Assembly (NCBI GenBank): GCA_008508345.1
Contig: QNGE01001237.1
Coordinates: 36,672-100,671, forward strand
Direction of reading: 5' to 3'
From: Paragonimus westermani
Lineage: Eukaryota; Platyhelminthes; Trematoda; Plagiorchiida; Troglotrematidae
Length of the DNA: 64,000 nucleotides
Shown: positions 1 to 11,418 of the stretch, one piece after another
Numbering within the stretch: the first letter of the stretch is position 1
How the letters are laid out: every line of letters starts with the position of its first letter
Translations under genes and position numbers: made by a program
The notes under the pieces: model-generated
The model's database searches: none
What the model was told of the DNA's origin: nothing
The model's input: the letters and a program-made list of their open reading frames with translations, nothing else

Positions 1-1
1 T

Positions 2-1185
2 GTCGCTCCCACATTCAGGAGTGTACGGCGTCAACTGGTCGAACGGGTTCACGGAATCAAGAACGACTGGTGGAGGAAGCAAGGTGAGTGGATGCAGGAC
101 TACGCCGATCGCCGAAAACACATAGAGTTCTGCAATTCGCTTAAGGCGATCTCCGGTCTACCGGTCCAGTCTACCAAAGCACTGGTTGAAGTAGACACCA
201 GCTGTTCGTGCACTCAACCAGAGGACTTTATGTAAGTCAGGCACAAACAATTTCATAGCTAACTAAACTCTCCCGTTACCATTGATTGGTGAACGCGAAC
301 AGCCTGCCGCAAGAGGTCATCAGACCTTCACTTGCCCCCGCTCCGGATTCGCCAGAGGTGCAGAGAGCGACTGATCAAGTGCGCAGTGGAAAAGCTGCGG
401 GCCAGGATAGATTGTCACGTGAGATCCTGAAAGATGGCGGATCGCTGCTGAAACGCGCTCTGCTCCAGCTGATTCATTCTATCTGGAAGTAGTAAGAAAT
501 ACCATGAGATTTCAAGGATGCTCTGATAGTAAGTTTGTTTAAAGATGGGGCTAGCAAGCAGTGCCCGACAGCTATCGGAGCATCAATCTACTGAGCCACG
601 CAGGCAAGGTACTTGACAGAACCCTCCTGAATCGACTGAATGCGGACGTTTCGGAAGCCAATGATCCCGAGTAGCAGTGTGGATTCCGGACGAGTCTGAG
701 TACGATCGACGTAGCGTTTGCTGTTGGACAGTTTCAGAAGTGCCTGTAAAGCAATCAGTTTCTGTATACTGTCCTCTTGGAATTCATAAAAGCCTTTGAC
801 TCTGTGACTCGCGAGACGTTGTGGACGGTGCTTGGTAAATTCGGATGTCCAGGTTAGTTCGCCAATTTGATTAGAATGTTGCTTGTGGGCATTAAGGCGG
901 GAGTACCATCATGTGGATGATTTTGGCATTATCACCGGCGTGAAGCAGGGTTGTGTCATGTCCCCAGCCCAATTTAGTTTATATTTGGCTGACATGGCGA
1001 CAGTTGTTTTCCAGCACTCAGCAGAGAACAGTGTTGAGATTGAGTACCGGACGGATGGATGCCTACAGAATATTCGACGTTTTGGCGCTCTAACCCGACT
1101 ACACACCTCAACGATACGCATGCCTCTGTTCGCAGATGACGGCGCGCATGCCTCATTCACACACCTCCTGGTCTTATTCCTTTAG
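2..1185 (+). pseudogene. RTE-like non-LTR retrotransposon, linker and reverse transcriptase, decayed
   Basis: Frame 2 from base 2 to a stop near 235 reads the linker typical of these elements (KNDWWRKQGEWMQDYADRRK). A second open stretch at 286-492 reads the start of the fingers (SGKAAGQDRLSREILKDGGS). Frameshifted pieces follow: GFRTSLSTIDVAFAV near 672, palm motif A as EFIKAFDSVTRETLW near 780, and TGVKQGCVMSPAQFSLYLADM near 936 (motif B region). The Y[A/V]DD region is degraded to LFADDGAH near 1128. Multiple frameshifts and stops mean it is dead. The 5' part lies outside the window and the 3' part is lost. Confidence 0.85.
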
Positions 1186-1189
1186 GTTT

Positions 1190-3780
1190 ACACCTGATAT
1201 GTAATGTATGAGTGGAAACGCAAGTGTTGCGACGTAAGTTACTTGTGGTTATGGTTAGGCGCAGAAGCAAGTTGCTTGTGATCACTGTGACAGGTTAATC
1301 CGAACCGGATGCCCTCAGCCATAAGCTCATATTCAAAGCCTCGATACAAATATATATATATATATTTATATGGAGATAGCCAACGGTTACTACAAGTGGC
1401 AGGTTCGTCAACAAAGAGCACACAAAGGGAGAAAATATCAGATGAAGTCGAGACACACAAACTTACTTTTCAGCGAGTGCACTGCGATTTCCTACTGCAC
1501 AGTTTCCAGTATCCCTCGTAGCCAATTACCACTTAATCCACAGTTGTGAGTTCAGAAAAACCTTGTCCATGCCCTGTGGTTATCATGGTCCTCCGGTACT
1601 CAAGTGACACATCCGGAGATCAATTTGGTCATCGGATTGCCTTCCAATTCAGAACCGTCTGACGTGCTTATATGACAAATTGCTCTTGATTTTGCACGTT
1701 TGCACGTTTATGGTGATATAAAATGCTACGCATTTGGCCTGATGATGAACACCACAGACAGACTGTTCGCCAAAACACTTTCTAATCCTAGTGAACTCAT
1801 GGGAGGCTAATCGAAACGTCAAACAACAGCCATTACTCTGTGCTTGTATACGTGTGTGCGACTGCACTAGAGCAGAGGGTGTAAGTTCACTAAACGATGT
1901 GCGCTTTCTTGTTTGCAATGTACGCATCTTATTGTCGCAAGTGTTTGAACGCGTTCGGAGTTCGATGTGTTAATTTGGAAACAACCAGTGCATTGTCCTA
2001 GTCTGTATTTTGAGAGTCATTTTCAACGGACAATTGAAACTCTTTCAAGATTTTTCATCAGTTCTCAGCACCTGGTAGTTATGATAACCCCAAATCTACT
2101 CACCGAGAGGAGGTCTTAATGTGACCTATATACGTCATCTTTTGTGAACTACTACCTCACTCTACTTACAGACTGTCCTTATCTTACTGTGCCGTCCACC
2201 TGTAGTTTTTTTCCGGTCGTACCTTGCAATCAACTGCCCATGTGTTTTGGATAAACTGTTAAGTTGCCAGTAATCGTATTTCATATGACGATTTAGCCTA
2301 TCTCCAGTGATTGCCAGGCGTTAAAATGGTTACGGAAAATTTCGTTCATCCATCGAAATCTGTCGTTTTCACTTGATCGTTTGAGATGCAACACAGATGA
2401 ATACTAACATTTTGTTTCCCACACCTGAATTTATTTCTAACATTTCCGCATGCTGCTAGTGAATAGTAGTATGGTTTGACCATCTGTCCTCACTACACAT
2501 GTAGTTCGAACGGAGTTGTTTGTGTCAGAGGATCATAGAATACCATCCTGATTGTCTAGGAATCCGTCTCGATAATTCTATCAACATGGCAACCGTTTCA
2601 CATCTAGCCGGTACACATTACCAGATCGACTTATCACAATCTATCCATTTGATCTACAATGACATGCATTACTGATGATGACCCGTCAGTCGGAATTTCG
2701 CAGTTTCACATGATCCAATGGCGTTTCTTTTAATTACTTTCCGTCTTGCTTGTCGAACTAACGCAACTATATTGATCTACGATGACGCACATAAAACGGT
2801 TACTCGCCACGTGATTCCACGGTTCAACTGGCACTTTCATGAGTCCACAATAAAGTTTTAAGTAATGACTTCATCGTCTTGGACACCAGTGGAGTACTAT
2901 TGCAATTTTGATACTCTTGGACTCAGACAGTCTAACCGATAAGTTGAAGCTTTTCAATAGTTTTGTGACCACGGGGATGTTGGGAAAGTCTTAAACAGTG
3001 GTGTTTGTAATTTTGTTCAGATACACTAATCCGAAAGGAGAGCGTACAGTCAGACGTCCTGGTAAACCTTCTGACCGTCAATAGGGACATACCGATAAGA
3101 CAGTGTTTAAGCCGTATTTCTGGGTGTACTTCAAAGTACACTAGACAATTCGTATCTTAGAGTATTTTAATTCTATCGACTCCGTTGTTCAGTAATTACC
3201 AGCTACGTTGATTTCGTGATTTCGACAACACGCATCGTGGGGACATCGAACAAAGTAGGTCCGAGGTTACGCAGGTACTATTTTCATGAGTGAGGCGTCT
3301 GAGGTCGCCAGATTTAACGTCTACGTTTTTCACTGGGGATTGTTAGTTGAAATCAATTGTATGAGCGAACGAATAGAGGACCATAAGACAATCAGAAGAA
3401 AACCCTGAAAACCATTTCCGGAAGATGTTGGAAACAACCCCATTGAAATTATAGAGGGACAGTGGTATTCAAACGAAAATATGTTCGAAACATGGATCAC
3501 TTACCAGAACGATTGTGTATAGGAAACACCATTAGTATGTGCATGATGTTGGCTTGAGATGGCATAAGACGACCAAAATGCAACATCCGATTGATGTCAT
3601 GGGCGTATTTTGCGGAAATTACATTGGTCTACAAACCGTATCTCACTCACAGCTGCCACGTAAGTTACCTGACTCTGTCGGGTTTTGCGATTTCACCACT
3701 AGCCTGATATATATATACTGATTTTGAGATAAATCTGCTGAACAACTTAACACTGACAGACATTCAGGCTGACTACAAAG
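1190..3780. other. Unassigned stretch
   Basis: No gene was recognised. It has a TA dinucleotide run at about 1349-1368 and a CTGATGATG...CGAAACGTC pair at about 1738-1825 that recalls Penelope-like 3' ends, with nothing stronger to support it. Open frames here are short and lack family features. Confidence 0.5.
1349..1368. repeat. TA microsatellite
   Basis: A short alternating TA run. Similar runs are at about 23537-23554 and 26705-26726. Confidence 0.8.
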
Positions 3781-3782
3781 AT

Positions 3783-3978
3783 CCTAGCTCATACAGTGCG
3801 AAAACTGAACACCACCCACACTTGATCGTAGACTTCACGTTCAGATAAGCCTTTCGGCCTGTTCAATTCGAAAGGAGGTCCTAAACTCGAGTTTCGTTCT
3901 TGTTAGAGCTCATCCTTTTCCGGATCGAAGTTTTTACCCTGACCCTCATGCTTGTGAGGTTAGCATGTTAATCACAAC
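3783..3978 (-). repeat. tRNA-derived SINE copy with hammerhead-like core (copy a)
   Basis: Read on the minus strand it starts GTGATTAACATGCTAACC (A-box-like), continues GAGGGTCAGGGTAAAAAC, then TTCGATCCGG (B-box-like). A hammerhead-like segment follows at 3874-3922: GGATGA, stem II GCTCT-AACA-AGAAC, GAAAC, CTCGAGT. The tail reads CCTCCTTTCGAA and runs to CAAGTGTGGGTGGTGTTCAG. It lies inverted to the copy at 4262-4495 and matches it along its length. A partial plus-strand tail follows at about 3990-4070. Confidence 0.75.
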
Positions 3979-3989
3979 GAAATGAGATA

Positions 3990-4070
3990 ATCGAAAGCCT
4001 TATCTGAATGCGAAGGCTGCGTTCAAGTGTGGCTGGTCTCAAATTCTAAAATAGTCTGTCTTTAAACCTT
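3990..4070 (+). repeat. Partial SINE 3' tail
   Basis: The sequence TTATCTGAATGCGAAGGCTG followed by TCAAGTGTGGCTGG and TAAAATAG matches the 3' part of the copy at 4262-4495. The head is missing. It abuts the inverted copy a. Confidence 0.6.
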
Positions 4071-4139
4071 CAATGTTGATTTAAACCATGCCCGGTTGGT
4101 TCAATGATGGCAGTAACATCTACCTAACTGAGAAGTCCT

Positions 4140-4200
4140 GATCACGGGATTATCAATAGGATAGAACAGTGACTCTGTTCATTCTCCTATTGGAGTGATC
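4140..4200. repeat. Imperfect fold-back sequence in the SINE cluster
   Basis: GATCAC ... CAATAGGA, TA, GAACAG, a five-base TGACT loop, then CTGTTC, ATTC, TCCTATTG ... GTGATC can fold into one long imperfect hairpin. No function is known. It lies between two SINE copies. Confidence 0.55.
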
Positions 4201-4261
4201 GGGAAGGCTGATCACTATTCATACGAAGTTGTGGTTGAGCGTTTGGATTTGATCAATCGGT

Positions 4262-4495
4262 CATGCCTATTGTGAGGCTGCTGGTTTTGTGGTTAACACG
4301 CTGGTCTCACAAACGTGAGGGTCAGAGTAAAAACGACGATCCGGATAAGGATATGCATCAATGATGATCTCTAACAAAAGCGAAACCCAAGTCTAGTGCC
4401 TCCTTTCGAAGTGAGCCGGCCAAAAGGTTTGTCTGAATGCGAGGGCTGTGAACAAGTGTGGGCAGTGTTCAACTTTAACACTGTGTAAAATAGCC
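4262..4495 (+). repeat. tRNA-derived SINE copy with hammerhead-like core (copy b)
   Basis: The head GTGGTTAACACGCTGGTCTC (A-box-like) and GACGATCCGG (decayed B-box) are followed by GGATATGCATCA, ATGATGA, TCTCT-AACA-AAAGC, GAAAC, CCAAGTCTAGTGCC. This has the hammerhead order of stem I, CUGAUGA, stem II, GAAA, short stem III, UH and stem I, with several core substitutions including A in place of C3. The tail (GTCTGAATGCGAGGGCTGTG to GTGTAAAATAG) matches copies a and d. Confidence 0.77.
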
Positions 4496-4904
4496 TAAGT
4501 CGCTGAACGTTCACTAATCATCCATTGTCATTCGTGCGAGAGCACCACATATACGTTAGCTGCACCGGTCGTCTACTCAGACGATTCTCATTACTCAGCC
4601 AGTTACTGAATGAAGAGGTTTGGTTGGTCAGTCAGAATAAACAAAGGCATCCGGCTGTATCACTGACTGTCCACGGAGTGATGGTGCTCATGCCAGGCAT
4701 GATGTCAGGTTCCCAAGGACGGGTATGCGGTGATAGGATAGCATCACAACCAGTGATAAGCACATCTTAATAGGTGTGTTCTAATTAACTTTCCTGACAA
4801 GTGACCGGAGCGATAGGCCAGGTAGCACGAAGGCGCAACACTAATCCGGCCCGAGGCTGCTGTAGTTTTGTACACGTGTGAGATACTTACCAGGGTACAG
4901 AAAA

Positions 4905-5035
4905 CAAGTTTAAATCAGCTTAATCACAGCTATCGCATTCGGGCAGACGTTATTTCACACAACCTAGTTCGAAAGGAGCAAACGTACTCCATTTGAATTC
5001 CCGTCGGAGCAGCTCAGTAGAGTGTGTAATTGTCA
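4905..5035 (-). repeat. Diverged partial SINE copy (copy c)
   Basis: On the minus strand CTACTGAGCTGCTCCGACGG then GTTTGCTCCTTTCGAACT aligns loosely with the hammerhead-like core and tail of the other copies. The tRNA-like head is missing and insertions are present. Assignment rests on the conserved CTCCTTTCGAA block and its surroundings. Confidence 0.45.
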
Positions 5036-6480
5036 GGGTGGTAAATTAAATTCTCATGGGATAGCCGCGTCAACGATTGCAAAACTGACTTCATATTACG
5101 CACGGTCAGAGTAACATTCACAATTACATGCGAGTAGTGTGCAGGTTACTCGATCATCCCGGTAAGCATGCCCACTAAACAATACGTGTGCTCGTGCGCG
5201 CACTACTCTTGTCACACTGGGGTGGGTGCTCATGTGTTTAATTTTTTGATCGACGAATGCAGTTAGGGACAAGTGGCATAAACAGAGAACCAGAAAGTTT
5301 AACACTACTCCAGAGATACTGGTTTTGCGAATTTGAGTGAAAAAAAAACACTGGCATCACACGATGTGGGATCGAGAAGATTAAACATCTCTGCTTGACA
5401 TCGTTACAGATAAAATTCCAAAGCACCACACAAACATAGAGACGGTCAAAGGTCAGAACTTGTTTGGGTGCCGCCACTGTAGCATCAACGTGGTGGTGTT
5501 TGATTGCAACTGCTTATCATGGCTAACGTTCGTTTCTATTTGAAAACCGAACTTGAAGTCTTTGTCGGGTTGCACACATATGATGGTATCAGATTAGATT
5601 TCCAGAGTGAGTATGCTGGTTTATTCTGAATATGCATTGTTAGGTTGCTTGATGATTGTTTAGCCGTTTGTTGAACCCGCCTTGATAGGTGCTCAGTTAC
5701 CCTGGATACGTGTTGACGTTCTATTATGTCACCGTAGGGTGTCCCGCATTCACACTTGTATTCTTAGGTTGTGCTGGATCAGGTGAACGGACGTTCATTT
5801 GCTGAACCAGGGCTGCGGGGATTCCAATCGCCGGTTTCGTATAGATAACGGTTGGTCCTAAGAGAGAGAGGAAGTGAGGACCTGCGTTGTCTATTTTGAA
5901 CGGCGGTTGTAAAAATATTGCTTTTGTGGTGCATAAGTTACTGATTACCTTGTACAGTGACAGTGTTTGGCATTCTTCTAAAGCTTTTCTGATAGCGATC
6001 CTCAAGGTAAGTCTACTCAAGCCTGCAGATTACACTACTGGTCAGCAAAACGCATTCTAGGAACCAAGAAATGAGCAAACACCACTGAAAGTGGGTCGGT
6101 TGTGTAGCGTCATCTGTCGGCGTTATATGTGATTAACCGAAAGGACTATTCATGTTCTGCTTTCAAGTGGAGAAAGATGTTCGTCAATATATGTAGAATC
6201 ATTTACAATCAGAAACCGACATGCCGATTTGCGCACGCAGCAGCAACCGATTGTGACGTCGATATTACACAGATAGCGCACAAACACGTATCACCCTTTG
6301 ACATTTGAAGTATTTGTGTAGTGAGTTGGAGGTTTGTACATCCACAAAAAATATTGACAGAGATACAGCAAAGCAAGATTGAGTCCAACTAATGTACTCT
6401 TGGTCTTTTGTCTGTTCTACTCTGAGGTTCATATTAGTATATGTTTGATCGTTTAGTGATTTTTAGGGACATAGGTGAAG
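5036..6480. other. Unassigned stretch
   Basis: No gene was recognised. An open frame of 98 codons on - (5724-6020) overlaps a good plus-strand donor consensus (CTCAAG before GTAAGT) near 6008. Neither strand gives a protein I recognise. Confidence 0.4.
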
Positions 6481-6483
6481 GAC

Positions 6484-7190
6484 TCATCTAGTAACGAGCT
6501 CATTATCATCATCATCACCATCATAGCAGACATGAGGCTGACCAAAAGGTACTGTGGCTCGGGCCGCCGCTCACCTCAACAGTGACGTGGAATATCCCAG
6601 AAGGAAACGTTACTAAGAAGGTTGACAAATACTAAAAGAAGACTAAGTGAAAGAACTAGAAATGGTATGGATACAGGTACGCCATTGACTGCGACACACT
6701 GCCATCTCGGATAGCGTCTCTAACCAGCGGTTTGAGTGATCACGAGGACCCCATCCAGGCAGGCGATGCCTGCCCACTTTGCTCAATGGAGCAGTCAAGG
6801 TCTTCATATTTCGTGACCACGTTGTTGTTTGACCACCACGCGGCTTTACCCAAATGTTGGTGGCCTCAGTATATAATGCCCGGTACGGTAAACGCTCAGC
6901 TGGCATACGGAGCACGTGACCCAACCATCGCAAGCTGTGCAACGTAACTAGTTGACCAATTGATCGCGCATCCCGAGCGTTCCGGAATACGCGCCGGCGA
7001 ACTGCAACATTGCTCACGCGATCAGCCCACATAATGTGGGCCAAGTGGCGGAGACAACGATGGTCAAACACAGCAAGCCTGTTGATATCTTGCTTGTGAA
7101 CAGGCCACGTTTCAGAACCATACAGCAAAATGGAACGCACACAGGCGTTGTATACCCTTCCTTTTAGCGAATAATTGTACGTTCGTGTAA
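6484..7190 (-). pseudogene. RTE-like LINE 3' end: RT C-terminus, 3'UTR and trinucleotide tail
   Basis: From about 7190 leftwards the minus strand reads the conserved C-terminal region YNYSLKGRVYNACVRSILLY, GSETWPVHKQDINRLAVFDH, RCLRHLAHIMWADRVSNVAV and LRWLGHVLRMPAERLPYRAL, then WGPRDHSNRWLETLSEMA. It ends in a stop at 6643. The 3'UTR runs to a (ATG)n-like tail (ATGATGGTGATGATGATGAT) at about 6505-6526. RTE elements characteristically end in short tandem repeats. The rest of the RT is missing to the right, so the copy is 5'-truncated. A similar 3' end is at 48475-48720. Confidence 0.9.
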
Positions 7191-8690
7191 GCTGCTCTAA
7201 CTTGTGTATGGATTGGTTACTAATCGGGTTGGGTACGTAAGGAGAAGATTGTTATTATCATTCATGATGTTGTCAACAAACTGTTTGGATGCCTCCAGCT
7301 GGAGTAAAATGATGGTACGGACAAGACATGTTTCTACTGTCACGCTATCGGGACAGAAGTTCTACGCGTATGTTCAGTAGGTTCAGACTTTATTGTAAAA
7401 GTCCAGGGAAAACCATGCGAGAACAGTTCAGCCAGCGGGGGAGGGTGCTGGCAGACGAAATTGAATCCTGAAACTGGGTGATGAGTTGTGTTGAGTATAT
7501 TCTCGACTAAGACTATATAAGTGAATTATCTAAGCTTCGTGAAAATGTCATCAGGGTTTAGGAGGCAAACTGATTCGTAAACGTTACAACAATACCTATC
7601 TGGGCACGGATTGCGGAGCATACGTAAATCCAAGTACTGTTACATCAGTTGTCGAAAATGATTGTCATTACCGAGCGAGAGAGGACGTCCGCATACCTTG
7701 AGATGATCATAGACAGGTTACAGTCGTGTGACTACTGGTTCGAACTGGACAAATCGTATTAAAACAGTGTTGAGGTAGAGGTGTTAGAAGAAGCTGCATC
7801 ACGACAACGTAGCCAGTGGGCTTGAAAACATGGTTCCGGTAATTTGAGTTCCTTTATTCAAACTGACATTATAAAATTGCGGGACATCAGAGTTTATAAT
7901 TACTTAAAGTGACACGTTGTTAAAGTATGGTCAAATTAATCGCGTAGTACACCAGTCATGCTTATTAGAATTTTGCAACTTTACAACGGTATACACAATT
8001 GAAAGCAATAGAACAGTCTCAGAGGAACATGCTAATAGTCATATATTTTGTCTGACACGGTAGTCGATGTCTAACTTCGATAAGATTCTTTGTGAGATTC
8101 ATCGGTAGTTAGTTGGATAGTAATTCTAGCAATCAAAAGTCTTTAGAATACTGTCAATGCTGCCGAAGTGGGAGTAATTTTGAGAAGATGATAGAATACC
8201 TATATCTAGCTGGGAAAAAAGCGGCAACAATATGATGCATCCTTGAGAGGTAGGACACAATAGAAAATCTCAAGTACATGAAAGATTTCACTGACCATTT
8301 GAAATCGGATTTTGGATTGCCATAAGAAAATGCGGTAAACGTGGCAAAACGTGATCCTTAAGATCATGTGGAGCTAACAAGCAAACGCAACAGTATCTGA
8401 AGAGGACCTAAAAGCCTAAATGCAACCTAAGGTACGCTGTCAAGTATAATAGTATGCAAACAGTTTTGGAGGACTGCTTTTAACAGTTAATCTAAGGCAG
8501 AAGTGAGCACACAGCGGCCGAAATCGAGGTAGGAGATCCGATACCTTTCGCACGCTACACACGGTGTCAGACGTTGACTGTACAGCATGATTAATATAGA
8601 CCAAAGGAATACTCAGAAGGCTAATGGCAGGTGACAGTTTTCACTTATTTACACCGTAACGCAGGAATTGCTGGAAGAGGCCTTCGATAT
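7191..8690. other. Unassigned stretch
   Basis: I see no recognisable gene, RNA or repeat here. Stop codons are frequent on both strands. Confidence 0.5.
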
Positions 8691-8694
8691 AGTG

Positions 8695-8990
8695 GTAAGT
8701 AAACTGGGACTCAATCTTGTTGTTGTTACCAAGACTCAAAAATATTTCGTTCCCTTCAGAAGTTTGAACAAAACAGTTAGAACACGAAAACTGGTGCATG
8801 TGAGCATTTCGTATTGATTGGTCGGGTACAAATTTACGACACGAGTCAACCTTTTATATCGAACAGTTAGATGGGTGGGATGGATAATCAGTCGGTCGAG
8901 TGAGAAAGACCACTGAGTCTAGGACAGAGTCAAATTCACGAACAATTGTTTCTGAACTCAAAAGGTCGGCTTCAGTCGGTTGACCGTGAT
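8695..8990. repeat. Dispersed repeat, partner at 44670-44960
   Basis: Blocks such as TTGAACAAAACAGTTAGAACAC, GCATTTCGTATTGA and GTCAAATTCACGAACAATTG recur in the same order at about 44735-44935, with substitutions and small gaps. The family is unknown. It could be a LINE 3'UTR or a SINE body. Confidence 0.55.
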
Positions 8991-9890
8991 CGCCTCAATA
9001 AACTGCAAGAATCTTGGGTTGAAATGACGTAATATGATTGTGAATGCACTAGCTAGGTTAATAAAGCGACTAGTGGTCAGGGTGTGTGTTGTGACTGTGG
9101 ACAATGGTTGCTTGTGGGTTTAAACGTGTACGCTCAAAATTCGTCCGACGACATTTATTCTCAGACAAACACAGAGACAGGAACGTAAAAACCTTTGAGC
9201 ACTTTCGCTTCCGTACGAACCTAAGAACCTGCGACTGTTGCTGGTCAGTTGTGATATAAGAAGTTGATCCACATCGAATTGCGTCTCGTCTATTTCAGAT
9301 CACCATAATGAATTGCTAGTGTGTCAGCTGACCAAGCGGATGGGCTGCAATCTAGCCACGAACGGCAATGGCCTTCAGTAAACAAGTGCAAATGAGTCAG
9401 TCTCAAAATATGTGGCCGACCAAAATGGATAACCAGTTCTCAAAGTGATGAGCCACTGGGTACGGAGAAGCTGAACGAGGGTTTGTTCAGATTAAAAACT
9501 CGAAAGATAATTTCTGTTCTTTCCGGAGTAGCACCGAATGACATGTGAGCAAACAGCCAAACACAATGGAATGGAAAATCATGGCACAGTCATCCCCAAT
9601 TAAAACTCGTTCAACTTGTTTGCAACATACCCAAATGTGCTATTTCCACTCGCCTAAAAAAATTAGGCATCCACTTGTGACGGACAGTGGAACAAGCGCA
9701 ATTTGGTCATCGAGCCACTCAGTGCGCTGGACACCAGTGGAATATCGTGATTCACTTCAGTTCAGACGCATCTCTTATGCCGACTGGACCAAACACAAAC
9801 ATTGTAACTCTATTTGGTGAGATCATGTCTTGCTTATCTGAACCCATTGTGGTGATGTGATCAATACAAAAAGATGTCTCATAAAAATTC
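8991..9890. other. Unassigned stretch
   Basis: No gene was recognised. The plus-strand 91-codon frame at 9545-9820 has no known motif. Confidence 0.4.
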
Positions 9891-9894
9891 CCAG

Positions 9895-10265
9895 CGTAGT
9901 CATGAAAAACAATGTGTAGCGAACAAGCTCGTTTTCAGCGATTCATCATCAGGCTAAATACATCACATTTATATCACACATTTCACGGGAGAATCGTTAG
10001 GGGAGTAAACGGGGGACATGTGGCTAATGAGGTCAATCAGTTCAGTGTCACACTGCAATCAAGTACCCACTTGAACAATGGGACTTGACAGGCTAACCGG
10101 GTGGGGGGTTGGCCAGGGCAAATCCAGAGCCTGAACATAACGTTTCTGGGCACACAGGAGTGGGTTATACATTCGGATCCCAATAGCCTCTGCTGTAGAC
10201 AGAATCCTACTCCTCACAGTAAGATGTCCCATATGCCCATGGACACTCGTCGAGAAGACTCTCAT
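9895..10265 (-). pseudogene. Penelope-like element 3' end, inverted fragment
   Basis: The minus-strand frame 10265-10059 reads RVFSTSVHGHMGHLTVRSRI and LSTAEAIGIRMYNPLLCAQK then YVQALDLPWP, which resembles the region after the GIY-YIG domain in Penelope-like elements. Beyond the stop, a segment containing CCTGATGATGAATCGCTGAA follows to about 9895. It is placed head-to-head with the plus-strand copy starting at about 10266. Confidence 0.6.
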
Positions 10266-11418
10266 TTTGGCTTACAGACTGTAAATTCGCTTTTCACAAA
10301 CGTGCCATTAAAAGAGACGGTAGACTTTATCTGTGACTTTGCACTGACTCATAGCATAAAGCTTCATGTCTCAACCAATATCTTGAAGCCTTTAGTATGC
10401 AGTGGAAACATCAAATTTTATTTTCAAAACATGGAGTATAAACAAACAGATGTAGTCGTGATGAGGAGCCTTCTGGGACCGACTCTGATTGAATTATTCG
10501 TCTATGATTGAGCTCCGTCTCGCGAGTACACTGCATGGCATCCAGATTTGTCGTCAATATGCTGACGACACATTAGTAGTCGCGCAAGATAGGGAGAAAA
10601 CAGAAAATCTATTGGATTTACTGAACTCTTCGAACCCAAACTTGACGTTATTCTCTGAGCTTGAAAAAGAAGATACGTTCACTTTTGGATATCAGCACTA
10701 AGCGACGGAAGGGTGGTACAGTGTGTCGATCAGTACATCGTAAATCCACCTGGGGTAGACAATATCTGGATTCCAAGTTTCTCACCGATACAAGAGAAAC
10801 GCTCACTGGTTCGTTGTCTGTTTCACAGAGCGCGAACTATGTGTACGAGTGATACAAAAAACATAAAGTTGAAATTTACTCGTGAGACTTTGGTCTCCAA
10901 CGGTTATCCACAGGGTTTCATTAACTTTCACATCAAGTCAAAAGTAGTGAACCCACAAGAAACGTCCGCGCCGAAAAAGCCGGTGTACATGCAGTTAACA
11001 TACAGAGGAGATAATATGTCGCATCTAACACGATGACTGACGTCGATCATTCAACGGACGTACAATGCACCTACTCTCTGTTTAGTCAGTCGCACCAAGT
11101 CATTCACACTTCTTCACATGAAGACGCGGATACCAGAGCTCTCCACTTCATATTCTATCTACCAGTTTACTTGCAGCTGCAGTGACGTTTACATTGGTAG
11201 AATTGATCAAGCCCCGCGTCTCAAGATGAAGCACTGCATCCCCAAATATGGTGAGGACTTGATGTGTAGCATGACCTAACGCGACTCCACTAAACAGCCC
11301 AAGCCGGTTGCCTTGATCACCAAACACCTGCTAGAAACTCGTCATGTGGTTGACCCGACAAATACTTTCTTTGTGTTGATGCGTCATCACAAGCTTGTCA
11401 TCCTTAAGTCACTCTAAA
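10266..11418 (+). pseudogene. Penelope-like element: reverse transcriptase and GIY-YIG domain, decayed
   Basis: The RT begins NSLFTNVPLKETVDFICD (Penelope-type motif) and continues NIKFYFQNMEYKQTDVVVM and SLLGPTLIELFV. After a frameshift comes ICRQYADDTLVVAQDREK with the catalytic YADD intact (10551-10590). Another shift leads to EKRSLVRCLFHRARTMCTS and VSNGYPQGFINFHIKSK. Near 11151-11278 the frame reads IYQFTCSCSDVYIGRIDQAP, a CxC plus Y-I-G endonuclease signature, and after a stop VALITKHLLETRHVVDPTNT. Penelope-like elements carry an RT joined to a GIY-YIG endonuclease. Three or more frameshifts and stops make this copy inactive. Confidence 0.85.

Noticed and set aside
1738..1825. CTGATGATG ... 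CGAAACGTC as a hammerhead
   Set aside because: The two core motifs are about 65 nt apart and I could not draw a stem II. It may only be a Penelope-type 3' end pattern.
4262..4340. A functional tRNA gene at the SINE heads
   Set aside because: A- and B-box-like sequences are present but the cloverleaf is not maintained, and the same head recurs in dispersed copies with SINE bodies.
9940..9990. Hammerhead at the end of the inverted Penelope-like fragment
   Set aside because: On the minus strand CTGATGA and GAAA are present at short distance, but the bases between them do not pair well as stem II.
10713..11036. Independent gene in the 107-codon plus frame
   Set aside because: Its sequence (CLFHRARTMCTS, NGYPQGFI) is the Penelope-like region between RT and GIY-YIG and continues the element with a frameshift.
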